Below are positions 36,601 through 48,534 of a stretch of DNA of 64,000 bases, piece after piece (within the stretch, counting starts at the first letter, position 1; each line of letters starts with the position of its first letter). Origin of the DNA: Epichloe hybrida (taxonomy: Eukaryota; Ascomycota; Sordariomycetes; Hypocreales; Clavicipitaceae); the NCBI GenBank assembly GCA_019022495.1, contig JAFEKR010000021.1, forward strand, positions 620,001 through 684,000, in the 5' to 3' direction. The translations under genes were made by a program, and so were the position numbers. The notes beneath the pieces were generated by a model, which saw only the letters and a program-made list of their open reading frames with translations, searched no databases and was not told the origin of the DNA.

Positions 36601-38340
36601 AATATCTTTATTATATATCCTTAGTCTTAAATTATTCTTTTATATAGCTAATAAGTATAAGGAAGTCTTATAGTTAACTAGGTTTTAAGAGATAGTTTAT
36701 ATAGTATTATAAGGCTTTACCTTTAAGTATAATCTTAAAGGTATAACTAGCTTATTTAGGTTAGATATTAAGTAACTTATACTTCTTATAAAATATTTAA
36801 AGCTTTAATTTAAGAATATTATAGTTATTAGTACTATAAAGTTATTCTTTAGGGTATACCTTTAATAAGTCTATAATTTACTTTAAAAAAAGCCTTTAAG
36901 TTTATAAAGGTTTTTTAAATACTTTCTTTATATTTATAAAAGGAATAGTAAGGTTCTTAGGAAGTAAAAGAGTAGCTTTATAAGAAGTAGCCTTAAAGTT
37001 TATTATTTTCTTTAATCTTTCTTTTCCTTATATTAGGAAGGAGAAAGTATAGCTCTCTAGGCTATGCTAGTAAAGGTATTATTAGCCCTAGGTAGTAAGG
37101 GTTAACTTTATTAGTAATACTCTTACTTAAGGGTATTATTAATAATATTTTTAAGGTAGTTTTACTAAACTATCTTAGGTAAAGGTATAGGTAAGGGAGT
37201 TACTTATAAATACTTATAAATAGTATTCTTTAGTACCTTTTATTCTAAATTAATTAACTTTCTTAGAGAAAATTAGCTTACTAATCCCTTTAATAGTAAT
37301 TATACTAATAAGTAAGGTAAAGGGGTAAGCTATTAGGCCTTAATATCCTTATTATATAGTAAATTATAGAAGAAATTATTATTCTCTAGGTTTTTCTAGA
37401 AACCTATATACTTTTTCCTAGCTTTTTTAATTTCCTTAAGGGTCTAGAATTAAAATTCTTTCTAGTTTACTACTTCTTTAAGATTATTTACTATTTTTAT
37501 ACCTTTTTTAACTATTATATATACTTTATTATAAAGAAAATAGTCCTAAAGTTTATTTTAGGAAAGGTCTTTCCCTTTTATAAACTTATTCCTTAACTAT
37601 TTATAGAAGTTATTACTAAATTTAAAGAAAAGTATTCTCCTATATAACCCTTATTCTTTATACTATTTAGTCTTAATAATAATATAAAAGGTAATTTCCT
37701 TAGGTATTATTATCTCTTTATATTTAAAGTTTCCTATTCATTAAAGTAATTTCTTTATAATATATTATTAGAGTTTTACGAAAATATAGGGGATTTAGGC
37801 AAGGTAAATAGGGTTTTTTCCTTTATTAAGGTATTTACTACTATCTCTAGCTTTAATACCTTCTATAGTATTATTATAGCTATTACTCTTACTAGGAACT
37901 CTAAATTAACTAGAGGTCCTAGATAGTCTAGCTATATCTAATATTTTAATTAATTAAGGGGAGTAAATCTTTAATATAAGGGAATAGAAGGGGTATAAAC
38001 ATAAATTATATAATATATTATTAATATAAAGGATTATAAGGTAAGGTAGTTAACTTTAAATATATAATTAAATATATAGTAAAGAAAGGTAAGGGAATAG
38101 CTTAGCTACTAGTATTAAACCCTTCTTTATTATTTTAGAATTTATATAAATATAAATATTAATACTAAAGTAAGAAAAAAGCTATATTATACCTTTCTAT
38201 TAGTATAACTTATTATTAAATATAGCTCTCCTATTTTATAAGGTAAGTTATTATTAGGTAAGCTACCTCTTCTAATTAACCTTACTAATTTATAGTGTTT
38301 AAAGGCTATATAGTTATTTATAAAGGTAACTACTAATTAG
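33640..38340 (-). pseudogene. Copia-1 gag-pol remnant, copy D (main block)
   Basis: The reverse complement of the Copia-1 interior from reverse transcriptase (left) through integrase (about 34800-35700) and protease to gag (right). The remainder of the reverse transcriptase lies at 32117-32935. There the catalytic codons at 32901-32912 read stop-T-N-N, only about 25 bases from the LINE insertion point. It is the most AT-rich of the three main copies, and no frame is open beyond a few dozen codons. Confidence 0.78.
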
Positions 38341-38627
38341 TGTTAGTTTTATAAGGTATTAAATTTAATATAAGAAGGTTATAAGCCTAAAGAATAGTAT
38401 TATTATTAATTTATCTATTCTAGGCTACGTTATATATATAAAAAAGAGAAGTTAAAAGCTAGAATTTATAATAATAAAAGGAAAGGGAGCTACGCGTTTA
38501 TAGCCTTACATTTCCTAGCTAATTAATAAGTTAGGTTATGAGTTATATATAAGGCACGCGCGTAGCCTAAGCTTTTGCTAGGTAATTACGGCTGCGACGC
38601 GCGATTAATATCACCTTTGTTCTAACA
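38341..38627 (-). repeat. Copia-1 copy D, 5' LTR (reverse)
   Basis: TGTTAGTTTTATAAGG to TTGTTCTAACA. The preceding bases (ACTACTAATTAG) are the reversed primer-binding region. Confidence 0.92.
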
Positions 38628-39011
38628 CTATTATTATAGTTTATTACCTTTACTTTAGCTTAGGTATAGTTTATTACTTACCTAGTAATAGCCTTAGTAA
38701 TATACTATACCTAGCTAACTTTATTACGTAAAATAAGGCTTATAATTTTATTATAAAGTTTTATATTATTTAAATATTTAAATTAAATCTAGCTAGTTAT
38801 TAGGTTATTCTTACTACTTTAAATATTAAATTATCCTATTCCTATATTTAGGTAGTAGTAACTTTATACTAGCTCTCTTTCTCCTAAGTTAATTACCATT
38901 AGTATCTTATTTATACTCTTACTACTAGCTTTATTATAATATAATATTATAGGGGGGGGCAAATAAAGGTAAGGAATTTAATTATTAATGTGATTTATAT
39001 TTTAGAGGTAA
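38628..39011. other. AT-rich interval, possibly LINE 5' end
   Basis: TpA-dense DNA between Copia-1 copy D and a MITE-like fragment, ending with a run of eight G at 38952-38959. If copy D landed in the LINE, this would be that element's 5' region, but no diagnostic sequence confirms it. Confidence 0.4.
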
Positions 39012-39319
39012 TTCCAGACCTTTGGAGCGGTGCGGAAGTTTGTGCGAAGATTTATTCTAGCTTTTCTTATAGTAATTTACTTATTTATACTTATACTTAT
39101 ACTTATATTTTATTTATTTATTACTTATTTCTTTTTAATTAAACTTTAACACTTATAATATTTTAAGTAATATAAGTAATATAAGTAATATAAGTTATAT
39201 ATATATAAGCTATTATGAGCTATTATATTACTAAAAGTTAACAAATACTACAAATACTACATGTAGTAAAACAAATTCGTTGTAGTGTAGTATGTAGTGT
39301 AGTGTAGTACAAAGCTCTG
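39012..39319. mobile_element. MITE-like fragment with hAT-type right terminus
   Basis: Ends ...GTAGTGTAGTACAAAGCTCTG, the reverse complement of the CAGAGCTTTG terminus at 13897. The left side (CCAGACCTTTGGAGCGG) is only roughly similar. The interior (repeats of TAAGTAATA, CTTATACTTATA) is shared in reverse with 51990-52190. The flanks are unlike each other: Copia-2 sequence is present only on the right, so the junction is rearranged. Confidence 0.5.
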
Positions 39320-41244
39320 ATTATAACTATATATTAACTAGAAGCTTCCTATAATTTATTAATTATAGCTTAATACTAAGAACCCTTTACTAATAATATT
39401 ATATACCTTAATAAATACCTTAAATAGTAAATTAAAAATTAATAGTTAGGATTATAATATATTCCTTTAGTCCTTAAGAAAGTAAAGCTCTTTATATTTA
39501 TAAATAAATTACTTACTAATAGTAAGAATTTAAGCTTATAAATTAGCCATATAATTATAATTGGTAATAAGATAATATAAAATAATAATACCTTTATTAT
39601 AAAAAGTAATATTATTATATATAGCTTAATAAAAAGTAAGTAAGTTACTTATAGCACACTTACCTTTAAGCTATAGAATATAGTTTAAGGCATAGATATT
39701 ACTTAGGTAATTTCTATAACTTTATACTGATTATAAATTAATTAAAAATCCCTTAAATCCCTTTAATTCTTTATACTAACTCTTTTTTATTATATAAATA
39801 CCTTATAAAGCTAGGAATTATTGATTTTTAATTTTTTTTTGGGGTCATTGGCTGTGGCCAATGCATCTAATTTTCAAGGAACCAAAAGAATTACTAGCAA
39901 TACCTAGCTAGTGCCACATGTAATAACCAAATTCAATAATTACTATAGTGTTAGGTAAAATATAAAAGAAATAAGCTTTAAGCTATAAATTTAAGGGCTA
40001 AAAAGTTAATATAAAGTTTGCGACAAACTTTATAGCTACGATTACACAAGATACAGTTATAATTCATGACCGCAGTCAAACTTAAATCTATTTAAGTTTT
40101 ACTTATAGCATAAATTAACGTAATTTACCCTTCCTCTATGACTGTGTTTATTCTATCTCTTTATATCTCTTCTATCTTATAACTTATTCTTTAAAGCTCT
40201 AAGGCAAACTTAAACCCTAAAAAAAACAACATAACTTATCCTTAATTATAGCCAATCCAATTCCTTACATCACTAAGTAGGTCATAGGCTACCAATCAAC
40301 TAATTGACGACTAACTAATTAGATAATAGTATAGCTAAAGGTAATAAAAAAGACACTATACTATCTGAAACATTAAATAATATTATAGAAGAGAAGAAAA
40401 GCAAAGGAAAGGAAAGGGATAATAAATCTAACCTAAAGATAATTAATAGTATCTATAATATAAGGGAGAAGATATTAAAAAATAAGGGTAAGCCTAATAA
40501 TAAGCTTTGTAAGGTAGATAAAAAGAAGTTAAAGGAATGGGGTGTCAGGGTGTAGTAAGCTAAGCAGTTTTACCTCGTACTTAGGAGGGGAAGCTAGGAA
40601 TTATAAAGAAAAAAAAACTAATAATTAATATTATAGCTCTTTATTAATTATATAAGAGGTATAAGATTTATAAATTTAACTAAATTAATAGTAATAATAA
40701 TTTAGTAAATATAATAATAAAAGTATTACTGAATTTATTACTTTCCTTTTTAATTAATTTAAAAAAATTAATGATTTATATTAAAGAATAAGTAAAGAGA
40801 CTTATAATATTGAGGAATAGGAGCTTAAATAAGGACTAATATATTAATTTAATTAACTAATACTAAAATAGCGAATTAAAGTAGTAGATTTCTATTAAGG
40901 GATTTACTTATACATACTTTTCTTTAATCTAATTTTTTATTATATTTTAAGCTCTTTAGCTATAAAGGAAAAAAGAGATTACTAGTGTTAAATCCTTTAG
41001 ATTTTTATTAGTTTAATTATAGCTAAAGACTAGACTAAATTATAGGTTTAGCGTAATATAAATACTATAATTAGCTATATTAATTTACTACTCTCTCTTT
41101 TACCTTACTTATAGGTTTTACTAGCTTTTTTATTATTTTAAGTTTCTCTCTTTTCTTTCTTTTTCCTAGCTAGCTAATTAATTATTATTAACTTTAATAC
41201 TACGGAATTATCCTACCTACGCAGGGACCTTAGTGTAACTAATA
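39320..41244 (+). mobile_element. Copia-2 3' fragment with 3' LTR
   Basis: Aligns with Copia-2 from 30970 to its right end, interrupted at 39821-40590 by a retroposon. The LTR (40986-41244, TGTTAAATCCTTTAG...GTAACTAATA) follows a purine tract. The right flank is a cut reverse Copia-1 LTR. It is heavily mutated and retains only the C-terminal part of pol. Confidence 0.85.
39821..40590 (-). mobile_element. SINE-like retroposon copy 3, full length, 13-bp target duplication
   Basis: Reverse orientation: TTGATTTTTAATTTTTTTTTTGGGG at the left is the reversed tail and CTTAGGAGGGG at the right the reversed 5' end. It is flanked by AAGCTAGGAATTA at 39808-39820 and 40591-40603. The counterpart of the 74-codon frame at 58805 has lost its ATG here (ATA at the equivalent of 58805). 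Confidence 0.88.
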
Positions 41245-41334
41245 TTATAGGTTATACGTAAATTGCGCGTGGCCTAAGCTTTGGCTAGGTAATTGCGGCT
41301 GCGACGCGCGATTAATATTACCTTTGTTCTAATA
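41245..41334 (-). repeat. Partial Copia-1 LTR (reverse)
   Basis: Only the last 90 or so bases of the reversed LTR remain, including GCGGCTGCGACGCGCG and CTTTGTTCTAATA. The rest was displaced by the Copia-2 copy on its left. Confidence 0.82.
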
Positions 41335-42050
41335 AAGTCTTAAATTTTCTTTAAAGGGGTCTTATAAATATATTCCCTAATCTTTAGTATTTATTTAGCG
41401 AAATCCTAATACTTTATAAGCTTAAATTAAAGCTTTTTATATTTAAAATTAAAGTAATCTTTTATATCTTTATATACTAGCTTTTAATTCTCTAAAATAT
41501 TAGAGTTATCTTTTATAATCTTTAGTATCTAGCCCTTTTATAAGTATATAATTATTATAAGTTCTAAAAGTAATTTAACCTTATTTAAGTTAATATACTC
41601 CTAGACCTTACAAGATTCTATAGAATTCTTAATATATATATTACTTAATCTAGTTTTTCTTTAATAATAATACTATACTTAGGGTTTCTGTAAATATATT
41701 AAAGGGGAATATATAGGTTAAGGGAAGTATAAGTTATTAAGGTTAATTATTAAATAATATAATAATAGGTTTATTTTATAATATTAGTAAGTATTAATTA
41801 AATATTTTAAATAAAGCTAATAATCTTTAAAGATAATAATAAATTTCGTAATAAAAGCTACCTAGGCTTGTAAATATTAGGTAAGGGTATAAATAAATAA
41901 TAAAAAGCGTTTAATTTAATTAATAAAAGGTATAAATAGTAGCTAACTTTTATACCTAAAAGGTATATAGTATACTATAGAAATAACTAGTTTATAAAGG
42001 TACTTCTAATATATTTATCTTTATAGATATCTCATAGAGGTTTTATTCTA
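41335..42050. other. AT-rich interval, no gene seen
   Basis: TpA-dense decayed repeat of unknown family. It ends abruptly where balanced composition begins at about 42055, ahead of gene 2. Confidence 0.6.
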
Positions 42051-42345
42051 GTAAATAAGCGATCTGTGCCCACACATCCAATGCTTCAGGGAGCTCTTCC
42101 TGACAATTCCCCTGATGATCTGTAAGTCGCCTTCCTCAAACAAGCTGCTAGGTTCTTGCACAAAAATTGACAAGCGCATTCAAAATTGATTCTCGCCTGT
42201 ACCTTCCCTTAATTCTTTCCAAACCATTAGATAGCAAGCGTAGCACATGAAATCATTTGCGATGAGAGCGCGTCAAAAATGATTCCTCTCATATTCCGTT
42301 TTTGTCCGTGTCTTACCAAGCTCTTTGAAATTGAATTTCGCCAAA

Positions 42346-43184
42346 ATGCCAGAAACAGCCCCAGATCACAATACAATGGCAATGATCGCCAAAGGGAAAG
42401 AGCTTCACGAGAAGCTTCTCAGCGAAATACAAAAAAATGGCGATAAGTTTAAGGCTATGCCTGATTGTACAAGCTTTTACGCACTACAATTCGAGATGGA
42501 GACAGAAATGGTAGCACTACGACCATGCGATTTGCTTGAGGTCTTAATGATGGGGTATACTGAGAACGATTATGTCTTTGTTGAGGTTTTTAATACTAGC
42601 AGTCAAAAGAACCTCTTAGGGATTTACCAGAATTATGTTCATTCCTCGGGCAAAACCATTCTTTGCATGGACAATGACGCAAAGAGAGACCAGCTTGGTT
42701 CTGAAAGGTAGTACTTTTCTGATCTTCTGGCGATGTCATATCACACTGTAGTGACAGCCTTTGGTAATGATACCAAAGGACTTGAGACAATTTGGAGGTG
42801 CACTATTATAAATCAGGTAAGATAATACTTCGCTAAATATATAATAAAGAGTATTAACTTTAAATATAGGACACACAGGATATTATTAAGCGAATCTGCC
42901 CAAGTCCTGGTAGTATGAGAGAGGTGGATCCATCAAATGACGATTTTTTTGCTTTGTTAGGGACACCTAACGGCAAAACGTTGCCAAGAATGCTAGCAAC
43001 GTATCCACAACTGTTTGGCCGCCGATATATTGCAAAAGCACGCGTGTTCCGTTTTCATAGCCAGGCACCAACAATATGCTTTCACTTAGAGCAAGCACCA
43101 CGGAAGGAACCCACAAAGCGCCAAATAAGAAAGCACAAGAGAGAACTATCTAAGCTATCGAGCAAGTCAAATCAGTCCTGCTAA
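42346..43184 (+). pseudogene. Hypothetical two-exon gene with a single premature stop
   Basis: I do not recognise the product. Exon 1 is 42346-42816 and exon 2 is 42870-43184, together 261 codons plus stop. The ATG at 42346 (CCAAAATGCC) is preferred because the frame upstream begins only with TTG at 42325. Codon 122 (42709-42711) is TAG. The frame then stays open for 35 further codons up to a GTAAGA splice donor and continues in phase after the intron, so both sides belong to one gene. TAG is one C-to-T step (CpA to TpA) from CAG, as RIP would cause. Features are an acidic Met-rich middle (residues 48-80), LLEVLMMGYTENDYVFVEVF, and a basic C-terminal tail (KRQIRKHKRELSK) that could be a nuclear signal. 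There is no signal peptide. Base composition is balanced. A 128-residue product is possible if the gene is still expressed. Confidence 0.78.
42817..42869 (+). other. Intron of the 42346 gene, 53 bp
   Basis: Donor GTAAGA, a branch-like TTAAC at about 42854, and acceptor TATAG. It is phase 0, AT-rich and of a length normal for filamentous ascomycetes. Splicing joins ...IINQ to DTQDIIK... and keeps the frame to the stop at 43182. Confidence 0.8.
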
Positions 43185-46100
43185 GACTATTAGACTAGAA
43201 ACACAATATAAATTACATTTGAGAAAATATTAGATGTTAAACTATTGAAATATCTTCTGAAAGCCCTTACGTAATAATTGATATGCTTTATGTACTCCAA
43301 GGATTTTTAAGAAAAGGTAGTTGAAAAAAATAAATATAAGATATTAGAATTGTATGATATGATAGCTTATATTGCATGTCAAGTACAAGTTACATAGGTA
43401 TAGGTTATAGGTAATACTAGCTCTAATATACACTTTACTACGTAATCTAGCTAAAGTAATTTTAATTAGCTATAAAATCTAATACCCTTTCTTAAGTAAA
43501 AGTTATAATAATACTAGACTTAGTAAATAATTTCTTTCCTATTACTCTTATTAAAACCCTATAAGAAAAAAAGTAATAACCTTATAATAATCTTTAATAT
43601 AGTACTTATAATTACCTTATTCTTTAGGTTTTCCTTTAAAAACTAATTACTTTTATTTCTTTCTTTAGTTTAAGCTTTACTAAGGCCTTAGTTCCTAAAT
43701 TTACTAAATTCTCCATATATAAAATCTAATTTACCTTTATAATCTCCTCTTAAATAAACTTATAAATCTTATAGTACTAGATTTAAATATAGTTAATTTC
43801 TTACTTTTCTGGCTAATTATAGTTTTAGCTAGTAAGAAAATATAGTAATTTATAGACTTAGAGTTACTCTTATCATATACTTACTTCATATTTAAATAGC
43901 TTATAATCTTATTATTTTATGTTTTATTAAAGAAAAGTACTAGGTAAATTATAAACTTAATATATTATAATATATATTTTACTACTAATAGGTCTTTTAC
44001 TACTAGGTTAGTTATAAATTTACTTAACTTAGCTACTAGATACAGTAAATTAATCTAAGTTCTAATTATTATAAATATTAATATTTTAAGAATACACTAG
44101 AATAGTAGTTAATTATCTTTATAGTACTTTTCCTTTTTTATGTATAGTTTTAATATCTCTAAGGTATTTATAAGTATATTCTATAGTTTAGTGTTTTTTA
44201 TATTTAGTTATTTTAGTAATCTTTCTAAGTATAATTATTATAAACGAGAGATTATTTTTCTCTTTTAATCTTAGGTAATTTGTCAAGCAGAAAACAACAC
44301 CCTAAAAGACACGATGCTAGCCTACAATCGCAAGTAGCACTAAAGCTTACACATAATAAAGGGGTTTTAATATAATAATATTAATTATAATAATAGCTAG
44401 GAATATCTTATTAAATAAAGATATTCTAGATTAAATAGTCTATTAAATTAAAACTAATATCTTAAGTAAGTAAAAGGAGGGATAATCTTAATTTATCTTT
44501 TAGTAAATATAAGTATAATCTTAGCTAAAGTAAAACATAAGGTAATCTTAAGAATTTTATAGGGTATGTAAATTACTATTAAAGAATTTGTTTATAAGTA
44601 ATCCCTTTATAAATTAAATAATTCTCGTCCCTAAATAACTAATATTATTATCGCTTATTATAATATCCCTATCCTTAAACCCTAATATTTATTATTATAA
44701 TCGCGTTTTTAAGTATATATCTTATAGTATATAATACCCCCCTAGGTATATACTAGTTAGTTTTAACTAGTTTTATATACTTAAACCTAAAAGTACCTTA
44801 TAAGTATAGTTAGTAACTAATATTATATATAAAGAAAAAAGGAATTATTTAATCTAGTATATATAGCCCTAGGCTAATTAATTTTATATAGCTAAACTTT
44901 ATAAAGTAGAAAGTATTAAGGTAAATAAAAAAGAAATAAAAAAATAAGAGAAAAAAAAGAAAAATAAAGAAAAATAAAGAATTATTTAAAGGAGAAATAA
45001 AAATTATATAAAGTAAAGTGAGAAAAAGAGAAAAAAAAAAAGAAAGTAAATAAAACCTTCCTAGCTAAAGACTTAAATTTTTTATTTTTTATAAAAGCTT
45101 TAGTATCTTTAGTATTTATAGTTAGTATATAGTAAGTAATATTAGTAAGGGGGTATAAATAGTGAAATACTTTATTTCTTACTATATTACTTTTTTCTCT
45201 TAGGTTTTATATTAATTAAACAATCCTTAGGTATACCTTTTTTCCTACTAGTAAGCTTTAATAATCTTAGCTTATATTTTATAAGAAACTAAGCTAGGTA
45301 GTACTATAAATATATATATAAAAAATATTAGTAAGTAAGTAATAACTTTTCTTTATATTACCTTTTATACCTTAAAAAAGAGAAGAAAATTAATTATTAT
45401 AGCTCATCTTATATCTTTAAGTAATTACTAAATATTTTTTTCTTTAGCTTAATTAACTAAGGTTTTATAGTTATATACTTATTTTTACTTAATAACTTTA
45501 TAAATTTATAATAACCTTAGCTAACCATTTATATTTATTTATAATAGTTTACTTATTATTACTGATTATTTTTAAAGAGCTTACTTAGTAGTATTAAATA
45601 TTTAATTTTATTTACCTTACTAAAGTGCTTTAAGCTTTAAAGCTAAGGATAATAGTATTACCTCTTAGTTAAAAATAAATAATAATACTAATAAAAACAC
45701 TTATAATAAATAATAACTTTTCTTTTTACTTAATCTTAGCTTCTTTAAGTTAACTAAAGGTAAAATACCTCTAGTATTTTACTATATTTAATCTTCCTAA
45801 TTTCATAGTATTTCTTATATACTAATATTAAAGACTTTAAGGTTACTAGTAAAAATATAAGCTATAAGTTATTTAAAATCCTAAATATAAAGCTTATTAT
45901 ACTTTATAATATTAGTAAATTATTTAATTAAATAACTTTTATTAATAACTTAAAGCTTTTAAAGTATAAGTATAGTATTAATAAGAAGTCTTTTACTAAC
46001 TATTTTAGTTATAAAGTAAGATATTAAGTATTTTACTATATTTTATATTAAGTATTAGAGATTAAAGTCCTTTTAGTATAATAACTTCCTTAGTAATTAA

Positions 46101-47935
46101 TCTCTTACTTTAAGTTTATTTATAGCTATATTTTATAGAACTTTTATAGCTTTTTTAAGTACTTTTATATAACTATACTTTAGGTTTAAAATATTATTAG
46201 TTATTATGTAGTCTTTAAAGTATAGCTTAAAGTATTAGTTAATAATTATATTTTCTCTAAAAGTATATAATTATTTAAATTTAATATTATACTTATTAAG
46301 TATACTTTAGTTTTTAAATAGTAAATTAAGTACTTAGGAACTAACTTAGTAGTAAATTATTTAGAGAAGAAATCCTAGGTATATATACTTATATTTCTAG
46401 TTCCCTTTTTACTTTATTACTAGGACTATAATTACTTTGAAATTAAAGAGGTAATTTATAAGCTATATAGTTTACCCTTATTTATATATAAAGTTAGTAA
46501 ACTAAGTAATTTACCCCTTATTTATACTATTAAAATAGTATAGTTATTTTTATTTTCTATTAAATATAAAAGAAGTTTAATAGTTTATAAAGAAAGTAAA
46601 TTCTATAATAAAGTATTAATTACTTATATATAAATAAAGGTAAATAAGGTTATAACTAAAACTATACTTAATATTAATAAGCTAATAAGTAGTAGAAAGT
46701 TTTCTAGCTTATAAACTAATTAATTATTGTAATATATTTATATTAAAATCTTCTATTTTACTAACTTTAAATATTTGAGGTAATATTACTACTATTACTT
46801 TAAGCCTATGCTTTATAATTTTTCTTATTACTATTAGTTTAAACTAGTTAAGCTAGTTTTTACCTAGAGTCTTATAAGCTTTCCTTAGAAACTTATAAAT
46901 ATTTTTTAAATAATTACGCTATTTTATAGTTATTTATCCTAGTTTAATTAGTATTACTAAATTCAAATTGTTACTATTTTAATAAACTTTAAATCTTAGT
47001 AAAGACTATAGCTAGTCTCTTTATAGATAAAATAAGGGTAATTACTGCCTATAAAGATTAACTAAATTAATTTCTATAGTGCTTTCCTATCATAACTATA
47101 GTTAGGGAGATATAAACAAAGTAAAGGCTAAGGTTCTTAGTTAGAGCTAGAGAGCTACTTCTTAAGGGTAAGTATATAAAGGTCTTAAACTCTAATCTTT
47201 TATATACCTTATAAGTAATTCTTATCTAAATACCTTACTATATATATATAACTATTTAGTAATTACTTAGTTATTTATATAACCTAAGGCTTATTTAAAA
47301 GCTTTATTATATAACTATTATATTCTTAGCTCCCTAGCCTTTATACTTTTAATATACTAGCTTTTTAATATATAATTATTTTTAATTAAGAAAAGTCACT
47401 TAGCTAGTATATATATACTATATATAACTTATAATAGTGTTTATATTACTAGCTATTTTACTAGTATATAGTATTATATTTACTTTAAATAATAATATAA
47501 ATAATATAAAGTCCTAGGTAATCTCTCCCCTAACTTTTAATTATAAATAGCTATATACTTATTACTTTATTACCTTTAATATATATATATTTATTTAATA
47601 AGTTATTAGCACTAAGTAAGTAAATTACTTATATTAAATTTTATAATTAAATTAATTAAATAAGGTAATATATACTATTTAAAATAAATAACTTCTTATT
47701 TAATACTAAGGATATTATATTAATTTTACTAGGAGTTTATAGCTAGTATATATATTTACTAGTAGTAATTATAATTCTAAATATTATAATTTCTAAATTA
47801 GCTATATATAGTATATAAATTACTAAGGGGTTTAAGGCTAATATAAAAAATGCTTACTTTTTCTTACTTTTTCTTACTTTTATATACTTTTTTTTTCTTT
47901 TATATTCTCCCTTAATATTATAAGTTATCTTTTCC
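43185..47935. other. Long AT-rich stretch without genes
   Basis: About 4.75 kb. The first 200 bases are the 3' flank of gene 2. The rest is TpA-dense with purine-rich runs (44930-45050, long AAAAAG strings). I could not match it to the other families here. It is probably one or more old elements mutated past recognition. A short GC-richer relic interrupts it at 44280-44345. Confidence 0.6.
44280..44345. other. Short relic with near-balanced composition
   Basis: GTCAAGCAGAAAACAACACC ... GATGCTAGCCTACAATCGC stands out as unmutated between AT-rich flanks. It is too short to classify. Confidence 0.45.
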
Positions 47936-48046
47936 GGACCTGGGCCGACTTCGTCAACAGGCGGAAAACCTCCTAATCACAAATCTAGCATAAGGGACGG
48001 AACGGACGGTGTAGGCACGGAGGCAAGCTAAGGAAGGGACTAATTT
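47936..48046. other. GC-rich relic, about 110 bp
   Basis: TTCCGGACCTGGGCCGACTT ... GGGACGGAACGGACGGTG ... AGGCACGGAGGCAAGC, clearly GC-rich within AT-rich DNA and directly before a LINE copy. There is no coding frame of useful length and no match elsewhere in the window. Confidence 0.55.
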
Positions 48047-48534
48047 CATAATTCATAATTATAATAAAGAACATTTAGGTCTAGAACTATTATTAGATTA
48101 ATTTTAACTATAAACTCTAGGTATTATAAGTTTTACTAGCTTACTACTACCCTTACTTTAAACTAAAATTAAGCTACTACCTTATTCTTCTTTAAAATAG
48201 GAATTATACTTATAGCTACCTAGTTATAACTCTTTATAAGGATAATAGTAAGTAAGAGATAGTTTATCTTTACTATATATATATTAAGGTATATAAGCTA
48301 AAAGATAAGCTTAGTATACTATTTCTTAGAGAAACTAGCTTAGTTTAAACTTACTACTAAGATACTTTATTTTTTATTTACTTAATTACTAGTATAAAGC
48401 TTCTTAACCTAGTCTTAGAAGCTTTCTAAAGCTTATTAAGAAGAATATTAAAGCTAAAATAAACTTATTACTAAGCTAAAGTAAACTTACCTTACCTTTA
48501 TTAGCTATAGAAGCCTAAGTCTTAACTAATTACT

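Larger units (their letters stand above)
24638..38627 (-). mobile_element. Copia-1 copy D, split by nested Copia-2 and LINE insertions
   Basis: A minus-strand Copia-1 whose 3' LTR is at 24638-24927 and 5' LTR at 38341-38627. Its own sequence is in three blocks: 24928-25552, 32117-32935 and about 33625-38340. Copia-2 entered the RNase H part with an AAAGA duplication. A LINE 3' fragment entered right beside the reverse transcriptase catalytic codons. Removing both restores an element of about the same length as copies A and C. The outer flanks (GGCTA and CTATT) do not form a target duplication. Confidence 0.88.

Noticed and set aside
42708..42751. A 44-bp intron (GTAGTA...TGTAG) removing the premature stop of the 42346 gene
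   Set aside because: It shifts the frame and meets a stop within a few codons, and it removes coding sequence that continues coherently.
42596..42790. 64-codon minus-strand frame
   Set aside because: It is antisense to exon 1 of the two-exon gene.
43400..47930. Possible transposase or gag remnants in the AT-rich blank
   Set aside because: Trial reading of parts of both strands gave no motif I could defend.
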